Source of the DNA: Alistipes sp. | GTDB lineage: Bacteria > Bacteroidota > Bacteroidia > Bacteroidales > Rikenellaceae | NCBI GenBank assembly: GCA_020026435.1 | Contig: JAHHQK010000022.1 | Span: forward strand, 1 to 33,769 | Direction of reading: 5' to 3' | DNA: 33,769 bases | Shown: piece after piece, positions 7,150 to 14,974 of the stretch | How positions within the stretch are numbered: position 1 is the stretch's first letter | Layout: each line of letters begins with the position of its first letter | The notes under the pieces: generated by a model | What the model was told of the DNA's origin: nothing | Databases searched by the model: none | The model's input: the letters and a program-made list of their open reading frames with translations, nothing else | Made by a program: the position numbers and the translations under genes

Positions 7150-7363
7150 ACTTCTTCATTATCGGTTTCCGGCGGAATTTTTCCAGTCATGGCGGGGACA
7201 TTCCCGCCGCTCTCCCCCTGCTTGTCGGCCCTACGCCCACAAGCACCTTCCTGTGGGATCTTTCGCCCCGACGGCCGACCCGCCCGCTGTTCCGACAGGC
7301 GGAATCCGGCGGAGCGAGGGGAGGGATTTCCCGCCCGCCCCTCAGGGAATATCCGCCCGCGGA

Positions 7364-8362
7364 TTATTTCTCGGGGATCTGCACCTGGTAGAGCAGATGC
7401 TCCATCTCGCGGAGGTAGTTGCGCTTGGGCAACTTGGGCGAATAGATGTAGCAATCCATCGTGAAGACCTGCTTGCGGGCCTTGTTGAGCGTCGAGAAAC
7501 TGATGAACGGCCCGCCCATATAGTCGCCCTCGACATCCCAGAATCCGCGCTGCTCGCACCACAGACGGTTCTCCAGGCGGAACATCCGATAATCGGGACG
7601 GAGGATCTTGGCCGTGGTCATATACGATCCGTCGAGCGGACCAGGGATGCGGCTCACAAACTCGTTGCGCTTCTCAAGCAGGGTGTCGGCCGACAACGAC
7701 TCCTTGCCCTCGTAGGGGTAGGCGTAGAGGACGATACCCAGTCCCGAGGAGGCATATTCCTTTCTGAGCCAGATGAAATCGGGCTGATGGACGGCCAGCA
7801 TATAGCCCTTCGGAACCTTCATCCACACACCGAACGTGTCGAAGATCGTCTGTTCGATCTCCTCCTCGTGATAGAGGTTGTTGACATTTATCGCACGGTC
7901 GCGCTCGGCCGCCTCGTAGACCTGCACCAGCTCGGCACGGTGGTCGGAGATGTATCCGATCAGGGCCTCCTCCGTGGGAGCCTGGACCGTCACAACGATC
8001 TGGGGCGAGGAGTTGACATCATAGGCCACGGCCGCCTCGGCCTTTTCCACCGAAGGATCGATCAGAAGTTTCATCACATTGCGGTGATCGGCCATGATGC
8101 CCGTGAAACCACGCTCCAGGACATGAATCAGATTGTAGTGCGGCTCGCTCTGATTGAGCCACATGACGGGCGATGCCAGGGCCGCCCGCACCGTATCGCC
8201 CACGGCACTCTTCCATTTGGGCTGGTCGCACACCACCATCAATTCGTAGGGGTGTCCCTGGGCCAGGGCCTTGCGGCGCTTGGTCAACGTATGAAAAGCG
8301 TCACATCCCACGGCGGAAACGACAAGCATCGCAAGCAGACAGAAGTGTAGAAGTTTTTTCAT
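7364..8362 (-). CDS. DUF4837 family lipoprotein
   Basis: A 332-residue lipoprotein of unknown function, a family I associate with Bacteroidetes. A short signal peptide ends in VSAVGC, giving lipidated Cys20. The following residues (DAFHTLTKRRK) lack the acidic surface-export signal described for Bacteroidetes surface lipoproteins, so a periplasm-facing location is more likely. The body is an alpha/beta fold without recognisable catalytic motifs. Segments such as GHPYELMVVCDQPKW, YAYPYEGKESLSADTLLEKR and GFWDVEGDYMGGPFISFS support the DUF4837 call. It is divergent from the deacetylase gene and upstream of cls. No function should be inferred beyond an envelope location. Confidence 0.85.
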   Translation of the reverse strand: MKKLLHFCLLAMLVVSAVGCDAFHTLTKRRKALAQGHPYELMVVCDQPKWKSAVGDTVRAALASPVMWLNQSEPHYNLIHVLERGFTGIMADHRNVMKLLIDPSVEKAEAAVAYDVNSSPQIVVTVQAPTEEALIGYISDHRAELVQVYEAAERDRAINVNNLYHEEEIEQTIFDTFGVWMKVPKGYMLAVHQPDFIWLRKEYASSGLGIVLYAYPYEGKESLSADTLLEKRNEFVSRIPGPLDGSYMTTAKILRPDYRMFRLENRLWCEQRGFWDVEGDYMGGPFISFSTLNKARKQVFTMDCYIYSPKLPKRNYLREMEHLLYQVQIPEK

Positions 8363-8653
8363 GACTTTTTGGTTTTTGGTTTATATTATTCCGTCCAAGG
8401 CGGAAAATCAGCTTTAAAAAAATTTTTTTTCAACAACAGGCATCGGATCCTTTCCCGCACATCTTCCGCCCCGACAAAGGGCGTTTCCACGCAGGACAAC
8501 ATCCTGATCTGCTGCAAATATACCCCATGACGGCCACCCGAGACCGGGTCCCGGCCGAAAAGCCTGCCCCTCCTCCGCCTGTATGACACAAATATAGGTA
8601 TATTTTTTCGGATTGGCGGGTATTTTTCGTATTTTTGTCGCACCGATAACACC
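8363..8653. other. Divergent intergenic region, DUF4837 / deacetylase
   Basis: This 291-base spacer holds the plus-strand -7 box at 8630-8637 and AT-rich stretches near 8413-8428 and 8597-8607. I see no exact TAnnTTTG for the DUF4837 gene and no coding sequence. Confidence 0.5.
8630..8637 (+). promoter_or_regulatory. Deacetylase promoter -7 element
   Basis: TATTTTTG matches TAnnTTTG exactly. It lies only 16 bases before the start codon, implying a very short leader. No TTG occurs at the usual -33 distance. Confidence 0.5.
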
Positions 8654-9262
8654 ATGAGACTTAAACCACCAAAAATAATCCGACACCTGATGCCGGATCT
8701 GATCTGGGAAATCGACGATCCCGACGGAGTGTTCCTCACCTTCGACGACGGCCCCACACCGGGCATCACCGAATGGATCCTCTCCACACTGGACAAGTAT
8801 GATGCCAAGGCCACATTCTTCGTCCTGGGCAAGAATGTCGAGATGTACCCCGACCTCTTCCAGCGCATCATCGACGCCGGACACCGGGTCGGCAACCACA
8901 CCTACTCCCACCAAAAGGGCTGGAGGATGAGTCTGGAACGCTACACCGAGGATGTGGACTTCGCCAACGACCTGATCCAGAGCAACCTGTTCCGTCCGCC
9001 CTATGCCATGATCACCCCCGCCCAGGCCCGATTCCTGGGGCAGAGATACAAGCTGGTGATGTGGGACATCATCTCGCGCGACTACAACCGCAAGCTCTCC
9101 CCGCGCACGTGTCTGAAAAACGTCTCGAAATACCTCGCCCCCGGCTCCATCGTCGTGTTCCACGACAGCGAAAAAGCCTTCCGCAACATGCGCTATGCCC
9201 TGCCCCGCACCCTGGACAAAATCTGCCAGCTGGGCCTCAAATGCAAGGCCATAGACCTTTAG
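8654..9262 (+). CDS. Polysaccharide deacetylase (NodB homology domain)
   Basis: Carbohydrate esterase family 4-type protein of 202 residues that should remove acetyl groups from an N-acetylated sugar polymer. All five NodB motifs are visible: TFDDGPTP (D31, D32), NHTYSH (metal ligands H82, H86), RPPY (114-117), WDIISRDY (D143) and IVVFHDS (H170). The protein is almost only the catalytic domain. It has no signal peptide or membrane anchor, so it is predicted to be cytoplasmic, unlike most peptidoglycan or chitin deacetylases. The ATG at 8654 is close behind the -7 box. The substrate is unknown. Confidence 0.92.
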   Translation: MRLKPPKIIRHLMPDLIWEIDDPDGVFLTFDDGPTPGITEWILSTLDKYDAKATFFVLGKNVEMYPDLFQRIIDAGHRVGNHTYSHQKGWRMSLERYTEDVDFANDLIQSNLFRPPYAMITPAQARFLGQRYKLVMWDIISRDYNRKLSPRTCLKNVSKYLAPGSIVVFHDSEKAFRNMRYALPRTLDKICQLGLKCKAIDL

Positions 9263-9322
9263 AATGTGGAGACAGAGGATGGGATTGAGGCTTTAAAAAT
9301 AGGAAGTTACCGAATTTTTTCG

Positions 9323-9330
9323 TAACTTTG
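9323..9330 (+). promoter_or_regulatory. efp promoter -7 element
   Basis: TAACTTTG matches TAnnTTTG exactly, 36 bases before the efp start. No clear -33 TTG is seen. Confidence 0.65.
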
Positions 9331-9366
9331 CGCCCGCGAATTTTCAATTAAAAAACATACACAGTT

Positions 9367-9933
9367 ATGGCAACTACTGCAGACATCAAAATCGGAATGT
9401 GCATCGAGCTGGACAACAAGACCTTCCAGGTCGTTGACTTCCAACACGTAAAGCCCGGTAAAGGCCCCGCTTTCGTACGTACGAAACTCAAGAACCTCGA
9501 GAACGGCCGCGTGCTGGAGAACACCTTCTCGGCCGGTGTGAAGATCGAGCCGGTTCGTGTGGAGCGCCGCCCCTACCAGTTCACCTACGAGGATGACCTG
9601 GGTATGCACTTCATGCACACCGAGACCTTCGAGGAGATCAACATCGACAAGAACCTGATCAACAACTGGGACCTGATGACCGACGGTCAGATCGTCGAGG
9701 TTATGTTCCACACCGAGAAGGAGACCGTCCTCTCGGCCGAACTGCCCCCGATCGTCGACATGGAGGTAACCTACACCGAGCCGGGTGTCAAGGGTGATAC
9801 CGCTTCGACCAACTCGTTGAAGCCCGCCACGGTCAACACCGGTGCCACGGTACGCGTGCCCCTGTTCATCAACACGGGCGACAAGATCCGCGTCGACACC
9901 CGCACCCGCGAGTACTACGAGCGTATCAAATAA
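9367..9933 (+). CDS. efp: Translation elongation factor P
   Basis: EF-P binds ribosomes stalled on proline runs and promotes peptide-bond formation. The 188-residue product has the three-barrel layout. The domain I tip loop KPGKGPAF places Lys32 where EF-P is modified or acts in other bacteria. An Arg-type (rhamnosylated) tip is excluded. No modification enzyme (epmA, epmB, earP) is encoded nearby. The C-terminal domain ends with TGDKIRVDTRTREYYERIK, a standard signature. The gene is monocistronic, with its own promoter and a strong terminator at 9962-10000. Confidence 0.97.
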   Translation: MATTADIKIGMCIELDNKTFQVVDFQHVKPGKGPAFVRTKLKNLENGRVLENTFSAGVKIEPVRVERRPYQFTYEDDLGMHFMHTETFEEINIDKNLINNWDLMTDGQIVEVMFHTEKETVLSAELPPIVDMEVTYTEPGVKGDTASTNSLKPATVNTGATVRVPLFINTGDKIRVDTRTREYYERIK

Positions 9934-9961
9934 TCCGTCCGTAGTCGGATAAAAAACCCCG

Positions 9962-10000
9962 ATCGGAGAGATGTTCCCCAAGACATCTCTCCGATTTTTT
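9962..10000 (+). terminator. efp terminator
   Basis: A perfect 13-bp stem (9962-9974 with 9983-9995) with an eight-base loop is followed by a T run ending at 10000. Confidence 0.9.
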
Positions 10001-10068
10001 CATACCCGTCTCTCCCGCTTAAAAGGCAATTTCCCCGATCCCGACAGAACGAAAAAACGGGCAAAAGA

Positions 10069-10098
10069 TTTGATCGTATATTTTCTTTTCTATTTTTA
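10069..10098 (+). promoter_or_regulatory. Candidate promoter of the S41 peptidase gene
   Basis: TTTG at 10069-10072 and TATTTTTA at 10091-10098 are 18 bases apart. The -7 box differs from TAnnTTTG only in its last base. Confidence 0.5.
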
Positions 10099-10131
10099 CG
10101 GGTGATTAAAAACCTAAAAGACACGGGAATC

Positions 10132-11388
10132 ATGAAAAAACGACTGCTAATCCTGCTGTTTGCCGCGGCGGGTCTGCTGCCCGTCATGGCTCAGGAGGAC
10201 GGGCCCAAGGATTGGAGCGGCGATGTGGAGTTTCTGCGAGGGGAACTGCCCGAAAGACATTACAATCTGTTCGCGGTCAAGAGCGAACGCAAATTCGACA
10301 GGGAATTGAACAAGGTGGCCCGAAAATGCCGCAACTGCACCAAGACCGAGCTGGGGGTACGCCTCCAACAGGTCATTGCAGGCATGGGCGACACGCACAC
10401 CTCGCTGGACCTGGGACAGGTACTCGATCGACAGACTGTCTTTCCGCTCGGGCTGGTGTGCTTCGGCGATGATTATGTGCTGCTCAACACCCGGAAAGAA
10501 TACGAAAAATGGCTCGGATGGAATCTGGTGGCCGTCAACGGCATGCCGATCGGCAAGGTCGAGCGACGGTTCTGCTCGCTGATCACGGTCGACAACCCCT
10601 CGAACGTGCGCCAGACAATCCCCAATCTACTGCCTTTCTGCGTCCTGCACAATCTGTTCGGGATCGTGAAGGGGCAGTCGGCCGTGATGACCTTCGCAAA
10701 GGATGGCCATCGTGAGCAGGTCACCATGGAGGCCGGACCGGCCGACAACGGGGAATACACGACGCTGAAACCCAAAGGCGCGGCCTGGTGTCAGCGTAAC
10801 CGGGGACAGTTCTTCTGCTCGCAGATGTTCGATCAGACGGGGATCTACTACGTGCAGTACAACAAGTGCTGGAACCGCGAACTGGAGGAGCGTTACGGCA
10901 ACCGGGAACTGGCCCCGCATCTGCCCTCGTTTGCAGAGTTCGAGCAGCAGGTGCTGGCAATGGTCCAGTCGGGCAAAGCCTCCAAGATCATCTTCGACCT
11001 GCGCTACAACACGGGCGGCAACTCCCAACCCTTCTCGGAACTGGTGGACAAGCTCGTCCCGATATGCCGTCAGTATCCCGATCTGAAGATCTATTGCGTC
11101 ATAGGCCGCTCAACATTCTCGTCGGGCATACTCAACGCCCTGGACCTCAAGCAAAAACTCGGCGCGCAGTTCCTGGGTGAGCAAACCGCCGGGAAACCCA
11201 ACCACTTCGGCGAGGTGCGTGCGTTCGTATTGCCCGAGTCGGGGTTGCAGGTGCGACACTCGACCAAATATTTCAAGACAACGGACGAGGACACCAATGC
11301 ACTGATACCCGATATAACCATCGAACTTACGCTGTCCGAATACATGGAGGGCAGGGATCCCGTGACGGAGTGGGTAGAGCGTCAATAA
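10132..11388 (+). CDS. Secreted S41-family (C-terminal processing) peptidase-like protein
   Basis: An exported protein of 418 residues. The ATG at 10132 is preferred over one ten codons upstream because it starts directly with a signal peptide (KKRLLILLFAAAGLLPVMA, cleavage before Gln21). An N-terminal region contains GMGDTHTSLDL, common in S41 proteins. The C-terminal protease domain has KIIFDLRYNTGGNSQPFSEL, the nucleophile region IGRSTFSSGI, and FLGEQTAGKPNHFGE. Ser330 and Lys355 are 25 residues apart, the spacing of the Ser-Lys dyad in tail-specific proteases. The Gln usually found four residues after the Lys is not evident, so activity may differ. The canonical PDZ domain is not obvious. 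The substrate is unknown. Confidence 0.82.
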   Translation: MKKRLLILLFAAAGLLPVMAQEDGPKDWSGDVEFLRGELPERHYNLFAVKSERKFDRELNKVARKCRNCTKTELGVRLQQVIAGMGDTHTSLDLGQVLDRQTVFPLGLVCFGDDYVLLNTRKEYEKWLGWNLVAVNGMPIGKVERRFCSLITVDNPSNVRQTIPNLLPFCVLHNLFGIVKGQSAVMTFAKDGHREQVTMEAGPADNGEYTTLKPKGAAWCQRNRGQFFCSQMFDQTGIYYVQYNKCWNRELEERYGNRELAPHLPSFAEFEQQVLAMVQSGKASKIIFDLRYNTGGNSQPFSELVDKLVPICRQYPDLKIYCVIGRSTFSSGILNALDLKQKLGAQFLGEQTAGKPNHFGEVRAFVLPESGLQVRHSTKYFKTTDEDTNALIPDITIELTLSEYMEGRDPVTEWVERQ

Positions 11389-11416
11389 TCCCCAAGCGGA
11401 ATACCCCGCCACATAT

Positions 11417-11456
11417 AAAAACGGCTGACCGGACAATTCGGTCAGCCGTTTTTTAT
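11417..11456. terminator. Bidirectional terminator between S41 peptidase and prfC
   Basis: A perfect 15-bp stem (11417-11431 with 11439-11453) is flanked by A on the left and T on the right. It lies between convergent genes, though prfC ends about 140 bases away, so its use by prfC is less certain. Confidence 0.82.
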
Positions 11457-11595
11457 TGATAATTTCCACTCGGAATCCTGAGTTTCTTGCGGGATCTTTG
11501 CAAACGTCGGGATGGACCGACAATTTGCCGAGGCTTTCTGTTTTGCAGCACCTGCAAAGTCTCCGACTTCTCAGGCCCGCCCCTTCCGCCGGAGC

Positions 11596-13179
11596 TTAGA
11601 ACTCCGAGGTGAAGTGGAAGCGGATATCCTTGAAATTCTCCTGGGCCAGGGCCAGAGCATAGCTCGTATCTGCCAGGAAAACATCGCGGCCGTGCTTGTC
11701 GACGGCCATATTGGTGTGCTTGCGGCGTTTGAAATCGGCCAGCTGCTCCTGGTTGTCGCTGTCGATCCAGCAGGCCTTGTAGATCGAGATCGGCTCCCAG
11801 CGGCACGAGGCGTTGTACTCATGCTCCAGACGGTACTGGATCACCTCGAACTGCAACTGCCCCACCGTACCGATGATCTTGCGGCCGTTGAGCGACGAGA
11901 TGAACAACTGCGCCACACCCTCGTCCATAAGCTGGTCGACACCCTTCGACAACTGCTTGAACTTCATCGGGTCGGCATTCTCGATGTAGCGGAACTGCTC
12001 GGGCGAGAACGACGGGATGCCCGTGAAACGGAGCTTTTCGCCCTCGGTGAACGTGTCGCCGATCTTGAAGTTACCCGTGTCGTGCAGACCCACGATATCG
12101 CCCGGATAGGCCTCGTCGATCACCGACTTCTTCTCGGCCATGAAGGCCGTGGGCGACGAGAACTTCAACTGCTTGCCGCTGCGGACATGGAGGTAGTTCT
12201 TGTTGCGCTCGAAGACACCCGAACAGATCTTCATGAAGGCGATGCGGTCGCGGTGGTTGGGGTCCATGTTGGCGTGGATCTTGAAGACGAATCCCGTCAT
12301 CTTCGGCTCGTCGGGCAGCACATCACGCGTCTCGGTATGAGCTCCGCGGGGCGAGGGTGCGATCTGGATGAAGCACTCCAGCAGCTCGCGCACACCGAAG
12401 TTGTTGACCGCCGATCCGAAGAACACCGGAGCCAGCTCTCCGCGCAGGTAGGCCTCGCGGTCGAACTCGTCGTAGACGCCCTCGACCAGCTCCACGTCGT
12501 CGCGCAGGCGGTTGGCGAACTTCTCGCCGATATACTCGTCGATCTCGGTCGATGCCAGGTCCGAAATCTCGACCTTCTCGGCATTGGCCGTTTGACGGTC
12601 GATGGTCGTGAAGAGCGTGAGGTTCTTCTCGTAGAGGTTATACACGCCCTTGAAGTCAGGGCCGCTCGCAATGGGGAATGCCAACGGACGCACACGGATC
12701 TTCAACTCGCGCTCCACCTCGTCCAGCAGGTCAAACGGCTCTTTGGCCGGGCGGTCGAGCTTGTTGATGAAGACCATCACGGGCGTGGAACGCATACGGC
12801 ACACCTCCATCAGCTTGCGGGTCTGCGACTCGACACCCTTTGCGCCGTCGATCACGATGATGACCGAATCGACAGCCGACAGCGTGCGGTAGGTATCCTC
12901 GGCGAAGTCCTCGTGACCGGGCGTGTCGAGGATGTTGATCTTGACACCCTCATACTCGAATCCCATCACCGACGTGGCGACCGAGATACCTCTCTGGCGC
13001 TCGATCTCCATAAAGTCTGACGTCGCTCCCTTCTTGATTTTGTTGCTCTTGACCGCTCCCGCCACGTGAATGGCACCTCCGAAGAGGAGCAATTTCTCGG
13101 TGAGGGTCGTTTTACCCGCATCGGGGTGTGCGATGACCGCAAATGTGCGGCGGCGTTTGATCTCTTCCTGTAATGTCAT
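11596..13179 (-). CDS. prfC: Peptide chain release factor 3
   Basis: RF3 is a GTPase that recycles RF1/RF2 from the ribosome after termination. The 527-residue product matches the family length. GTPase motifs are G1 AHPDAGKTT (17-25), the switch region RQRGISVATSV, G3 DTPGHEDF and G4 NKLDR. The elongation-factor-like domains follow, with SPRGAHTETRDV, GTVGQLQFEVIQYRLEHEY and C-terminal RWEPISIY. The frame extends 32 codons upstream, but MTLQEEIKRRRTFAVIAHPD at 13179 is the homologous start. It lies downstream of nadB on the same strand, with a 169-base spacer containing a palindrome. Confidence 0.97.
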   Translation of the reverse strand: MTLQEEIKRRRTFAVIAHPDAGKTTLTEKLLLFGGAIHVAGAVKSNKIKKGATSDFMEIERQRGISVATSVMGFEYEGVKINILDTPGHEDFAEDTYRTLSAVDSVIIVIDGAKGVESQTRKLMEVCRMRSTPVMVFINKLDRPAKEPFDLLDEVERELKIRVRPLAFPIASGPDFKGVYNLYEKNLTLFTTIDRQTANAEKVEISDLASTEIDEYIGEKFANRLRDDVELVEGVYDEFDREAYLRGELAPVFFGSAVNNFGVRELLECFIQIAPSPRGAHTETRDVLPDEPKMTGFVFKIHANMDPNHRDRIAFMKICSGVFERNKNYLHVRSGKQLKFSSPTAFMAEKKSVIDEAYPGDIVGLHDTGNFKIGDTFTEGEKLRFTGIPSFSPEQFRYIENADPMKFKQLSKGVDQLMDEGVAQLFISSLNGRKIIGTVGQLQFEVIQYRLEHEYNASCRWEPISIYKACWIDSDNQEQLADFKRRKHTNMAVDKHGRDVFLADTSYALALAQENFKDIRFHFTSEF

Positions 13180-13246
13180 GAAGTATGTTTTCCTTTTTAT
13201 ATTTGTTTCGTTCGTCGGGCCGGCCAGCCCCCTTTTCGTGCCAAAG

Positions 13247-13265
13247 CCCCTCCATGAGGGAGGGG
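13247..13265. repeat. Intergenic palindrome (CCCCTCC-ATGAG-GGAGGGG)
   Basis: A 7-bp perfect stem with a five-base ATGAG loop lies between prfC and nadB. It resembles the palindrome at 33676-33695 (CCCTCCTT-TGAG-AAGGAGGG), including a CCAAA-type left flank and a CGGACA/CCGACA sequence to the right. The two may belong to one intergenic repeat family. It could also end the nadB transcript, though no long T run follows on the minus strand. Confidence 0.45.
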
Positions 13266-13348
13266 TTTCGGACAATACATACGGAGCACATCCCGCAGGA
13301 AGGCTCTATGGTTCAAATCTTTATCGGGGTGCATTCCCGCCCTGGAGA

Positions 13349-14905
13349 TTACTCCTTGGGGTAGTCGACGTTGTAGTGACAGCCGACCGACTCCTTCAGC
13401 TCGCGACCCTGCTTGATCACCAGGTAGGCCGTGGCAATCATGTTGCGCAACTCGCACAGCTCGCGGTTGGGCTTGGTCTTGCTGTACAGCTCCTCGGTCT
13501 CCTCGAAGATGATCGACAGACGGCGCATGGCGCGTTTGAGCGAGAGGTTCGAGCGTACGATGCCCACATAGTTCGACATGAGGGTCTGCATCTCGCGCTT
13601 CGACTGGATGATCATCAGCATCTCCTCGGCATGGCGCGTGCCCTCGAAGTCCCAATCGGGAATACCCTCCTGGAACTCGACCTTGTCCAAAAGGCCCACC
13701 GTATGAGACACCGCCTGATCGGCATAGACCAAAGCCTCGATCAGAGAGTTCGACGCCAGACGGTTTGCACCGTGCAGGCCCGTGCAGGAGGTCTCGCCCA
13801 GGGCGTAGAGACGTTTTACGGAGGTCTCTCCGTTGCGGTCGACCTTCACACCGCCGCAGCAGTAGTGAGCCGCCGGGGTGACGGGGATCCAATCCTCCGT
13901 GATATCGATTCCGATCGAGAGGCACTTTTCGTAGATGTTGGGGAAGTGGCTCTTGACCGACTCGGGGTCCTTGTGCGTGACGTCCAGATAGACGAACTCG
14001 TCGCCCGTCTTGGCCAGCTCACGGTGGATGGCACGGGCCACCACATCGCGCGGAGCGAGCGAACGCATCGGGTGGTATTTGTCCATGAACTCCTCGCCGT
14101 TCTGCAGACGGAGGATGGCTCCGAATCCGCGCATGGCCTCGGTGATCAGGAAGCTGGGCTTCTCGCCGGGGTTATAGAGGGTCGTAGGGTGGAACTGGAT
14201 GAACTCCATGTTCTCGGTGATGGCCTTGGCACGGTGGCACATGGCGATACCGTCGCCGGTGGCTACCACGGGGTTCGACGTACGCGAGTAGATGTTACCG
14301 CAACCGCCCGTGGCGACGATCGTGAACTTGGCCAGGATCGTCTCGATCGAGTCGGTGTCCATGTCGAGGACATAGGCGCCGAAGCAGGCCAAACCGCGCG
14401 TGTGGCGCGTGACGAACTCACCGAGGTGGTGCTGCGTCAGAAGGTCGATGGCAAAGTGACGTTCCAGGACCGTGATGTTGGGGTGCTTGCGCACCGATTC
14501 GATCAAAGCGCGCTCGATCTCTGCACCGGTAAGATCCTCATGGTGGAGGATACGGTGTTCGGAGTGACCGCCCTCACGGTTCAATTCGAATCGTCCGTCG
14601 GGGGTTTTGTCAAAGCGGGTACCCCAGGCGATCAGATCCTGAATCAATTCAGGAGCACGTCTGACGACGAGTTCGACAGCTTCTTCACCACATTTTCCCG
14701 CACCGCATACCAGCGTGTCGTGGATGTGTTTTTCAAATGTATCGGGGGCGTATGTGACCGAGCAGATTCCACCTTGGGCATAGTTGGTATTGCACTCGTT
14801 CATCTCGCCCTTCGTCACAATAGTAACGTGGCCGTGGGCTGCGGCTTTGAGTGCGAAGCAAAGACCTGCCGCACCAGAACCGATAACCAGAAAGTCGGTT
14901 TTCAT
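13349..14905 (-). CDS. nadB: L-aspartate oxidase
   Basis: Oxidises L-aspartate to iminoaspartate with FAD, the first step of de novo NAD synthesis (NadA then makes quinolinate). The 518-residue product has the N-terminal dinucleotide fold LVIGSGAAGL (FAD binding), then NTNYAQGGI, EGGHSEHRILHHEDLTGAEI, ATGGCGNIYSRTSNP, EFIQFHPTTL, SLAPRDVVARAI and the flavin-contacting GETSCTGLHGANRLASNSLIE. It ends with the helical succinate-dehydrogenase-like domain. The minus-strand frame stays open far upstream through queA, but homology starts at MKTDFLVIGSG (14905), just after the promoter. nadA and nadC are not in the window. Confidence 0.96.
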   Translation of the reverse strand: MKTDFLVIGSGAAGLCFALKAAAHGHVTIVTKGEMNECNTNYAQGGICSVTYAPDTFEKHIHDTLVCGAGKCGEEAVELVVRRAPELIQDLIAWGTRFDKTPDGRFELNREGGHSEHRILHHEDLTGAEIERALIESVRKHPNITVLERHFAIDLLTQHHLGEFVTRHTRGLACFGAYVLDMDTDSIETILAKFTIVATGGCGNIYSRTSNPVVATGDGIAMCHRAKAITENMEFIQFHPTTLYNPGEKPSFLITEAMRGFGAILRLQNGEEFMDKYHPMRSLAPRDVVARAIHRELAKTGDEFVYLDVTHKDPESVKSHFPNIYEKCLSIGIDITEDWIPVTPAAHYCCGGVKVDRNGETSVKRLYALGETSCTGLHGANRLASNSLIEALVYADQAVSHTVGLLDKVEFQEGIPDWDFEGTRHAEEMLMIIQSKREMQTLMSNYVGIVRSNLSLKRAMRRLSIIFEETEELYSKTKPNRELCELRNMIATAYLVIKQGRELKESVGCHYNVDYPKE

Positions 14906-14928
14906 ATTTTTGCATGATTTAAGCATCG

Positions 14929-14936
14929 CAAAGTTA
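14929..14936 (-). promoter_or_regulatory. nadB promoter -7 element
   Basis: On the minus strand this reads TAACTTTG, an exact TAnnTTTG, 23 bases before the nadB start. It lies only ten bases from the oppositely directed queA -7 box, so the two promoters must overlap. Confidence 0.7.
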
Positions 14937-14946
14937 CAAAAAATAG

Positions 14947-14954
14947 TAATTTTG
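14947..14954 (+). promoter_or_regulatory. queA promoter -7 element
   Basis: TAATTTTG matches TAnnTTTG exactly, 20 bases before the queA start. Its -33 region would fall inside the nadB promoter. Confidence 0.7.
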
Positions 14955-14974
14955 CGGCATAATTTTCTGTAAAA

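Noticed and set aside
13198..13205. An exact TAnnTTTG on the plus strand between prfC and nadB that would point antisense into nadB
   Set aside because: No -33 element at the right distance and no gene downstream on that strand; the surrounding AT-rich leader of prfC makes a chance match likely.
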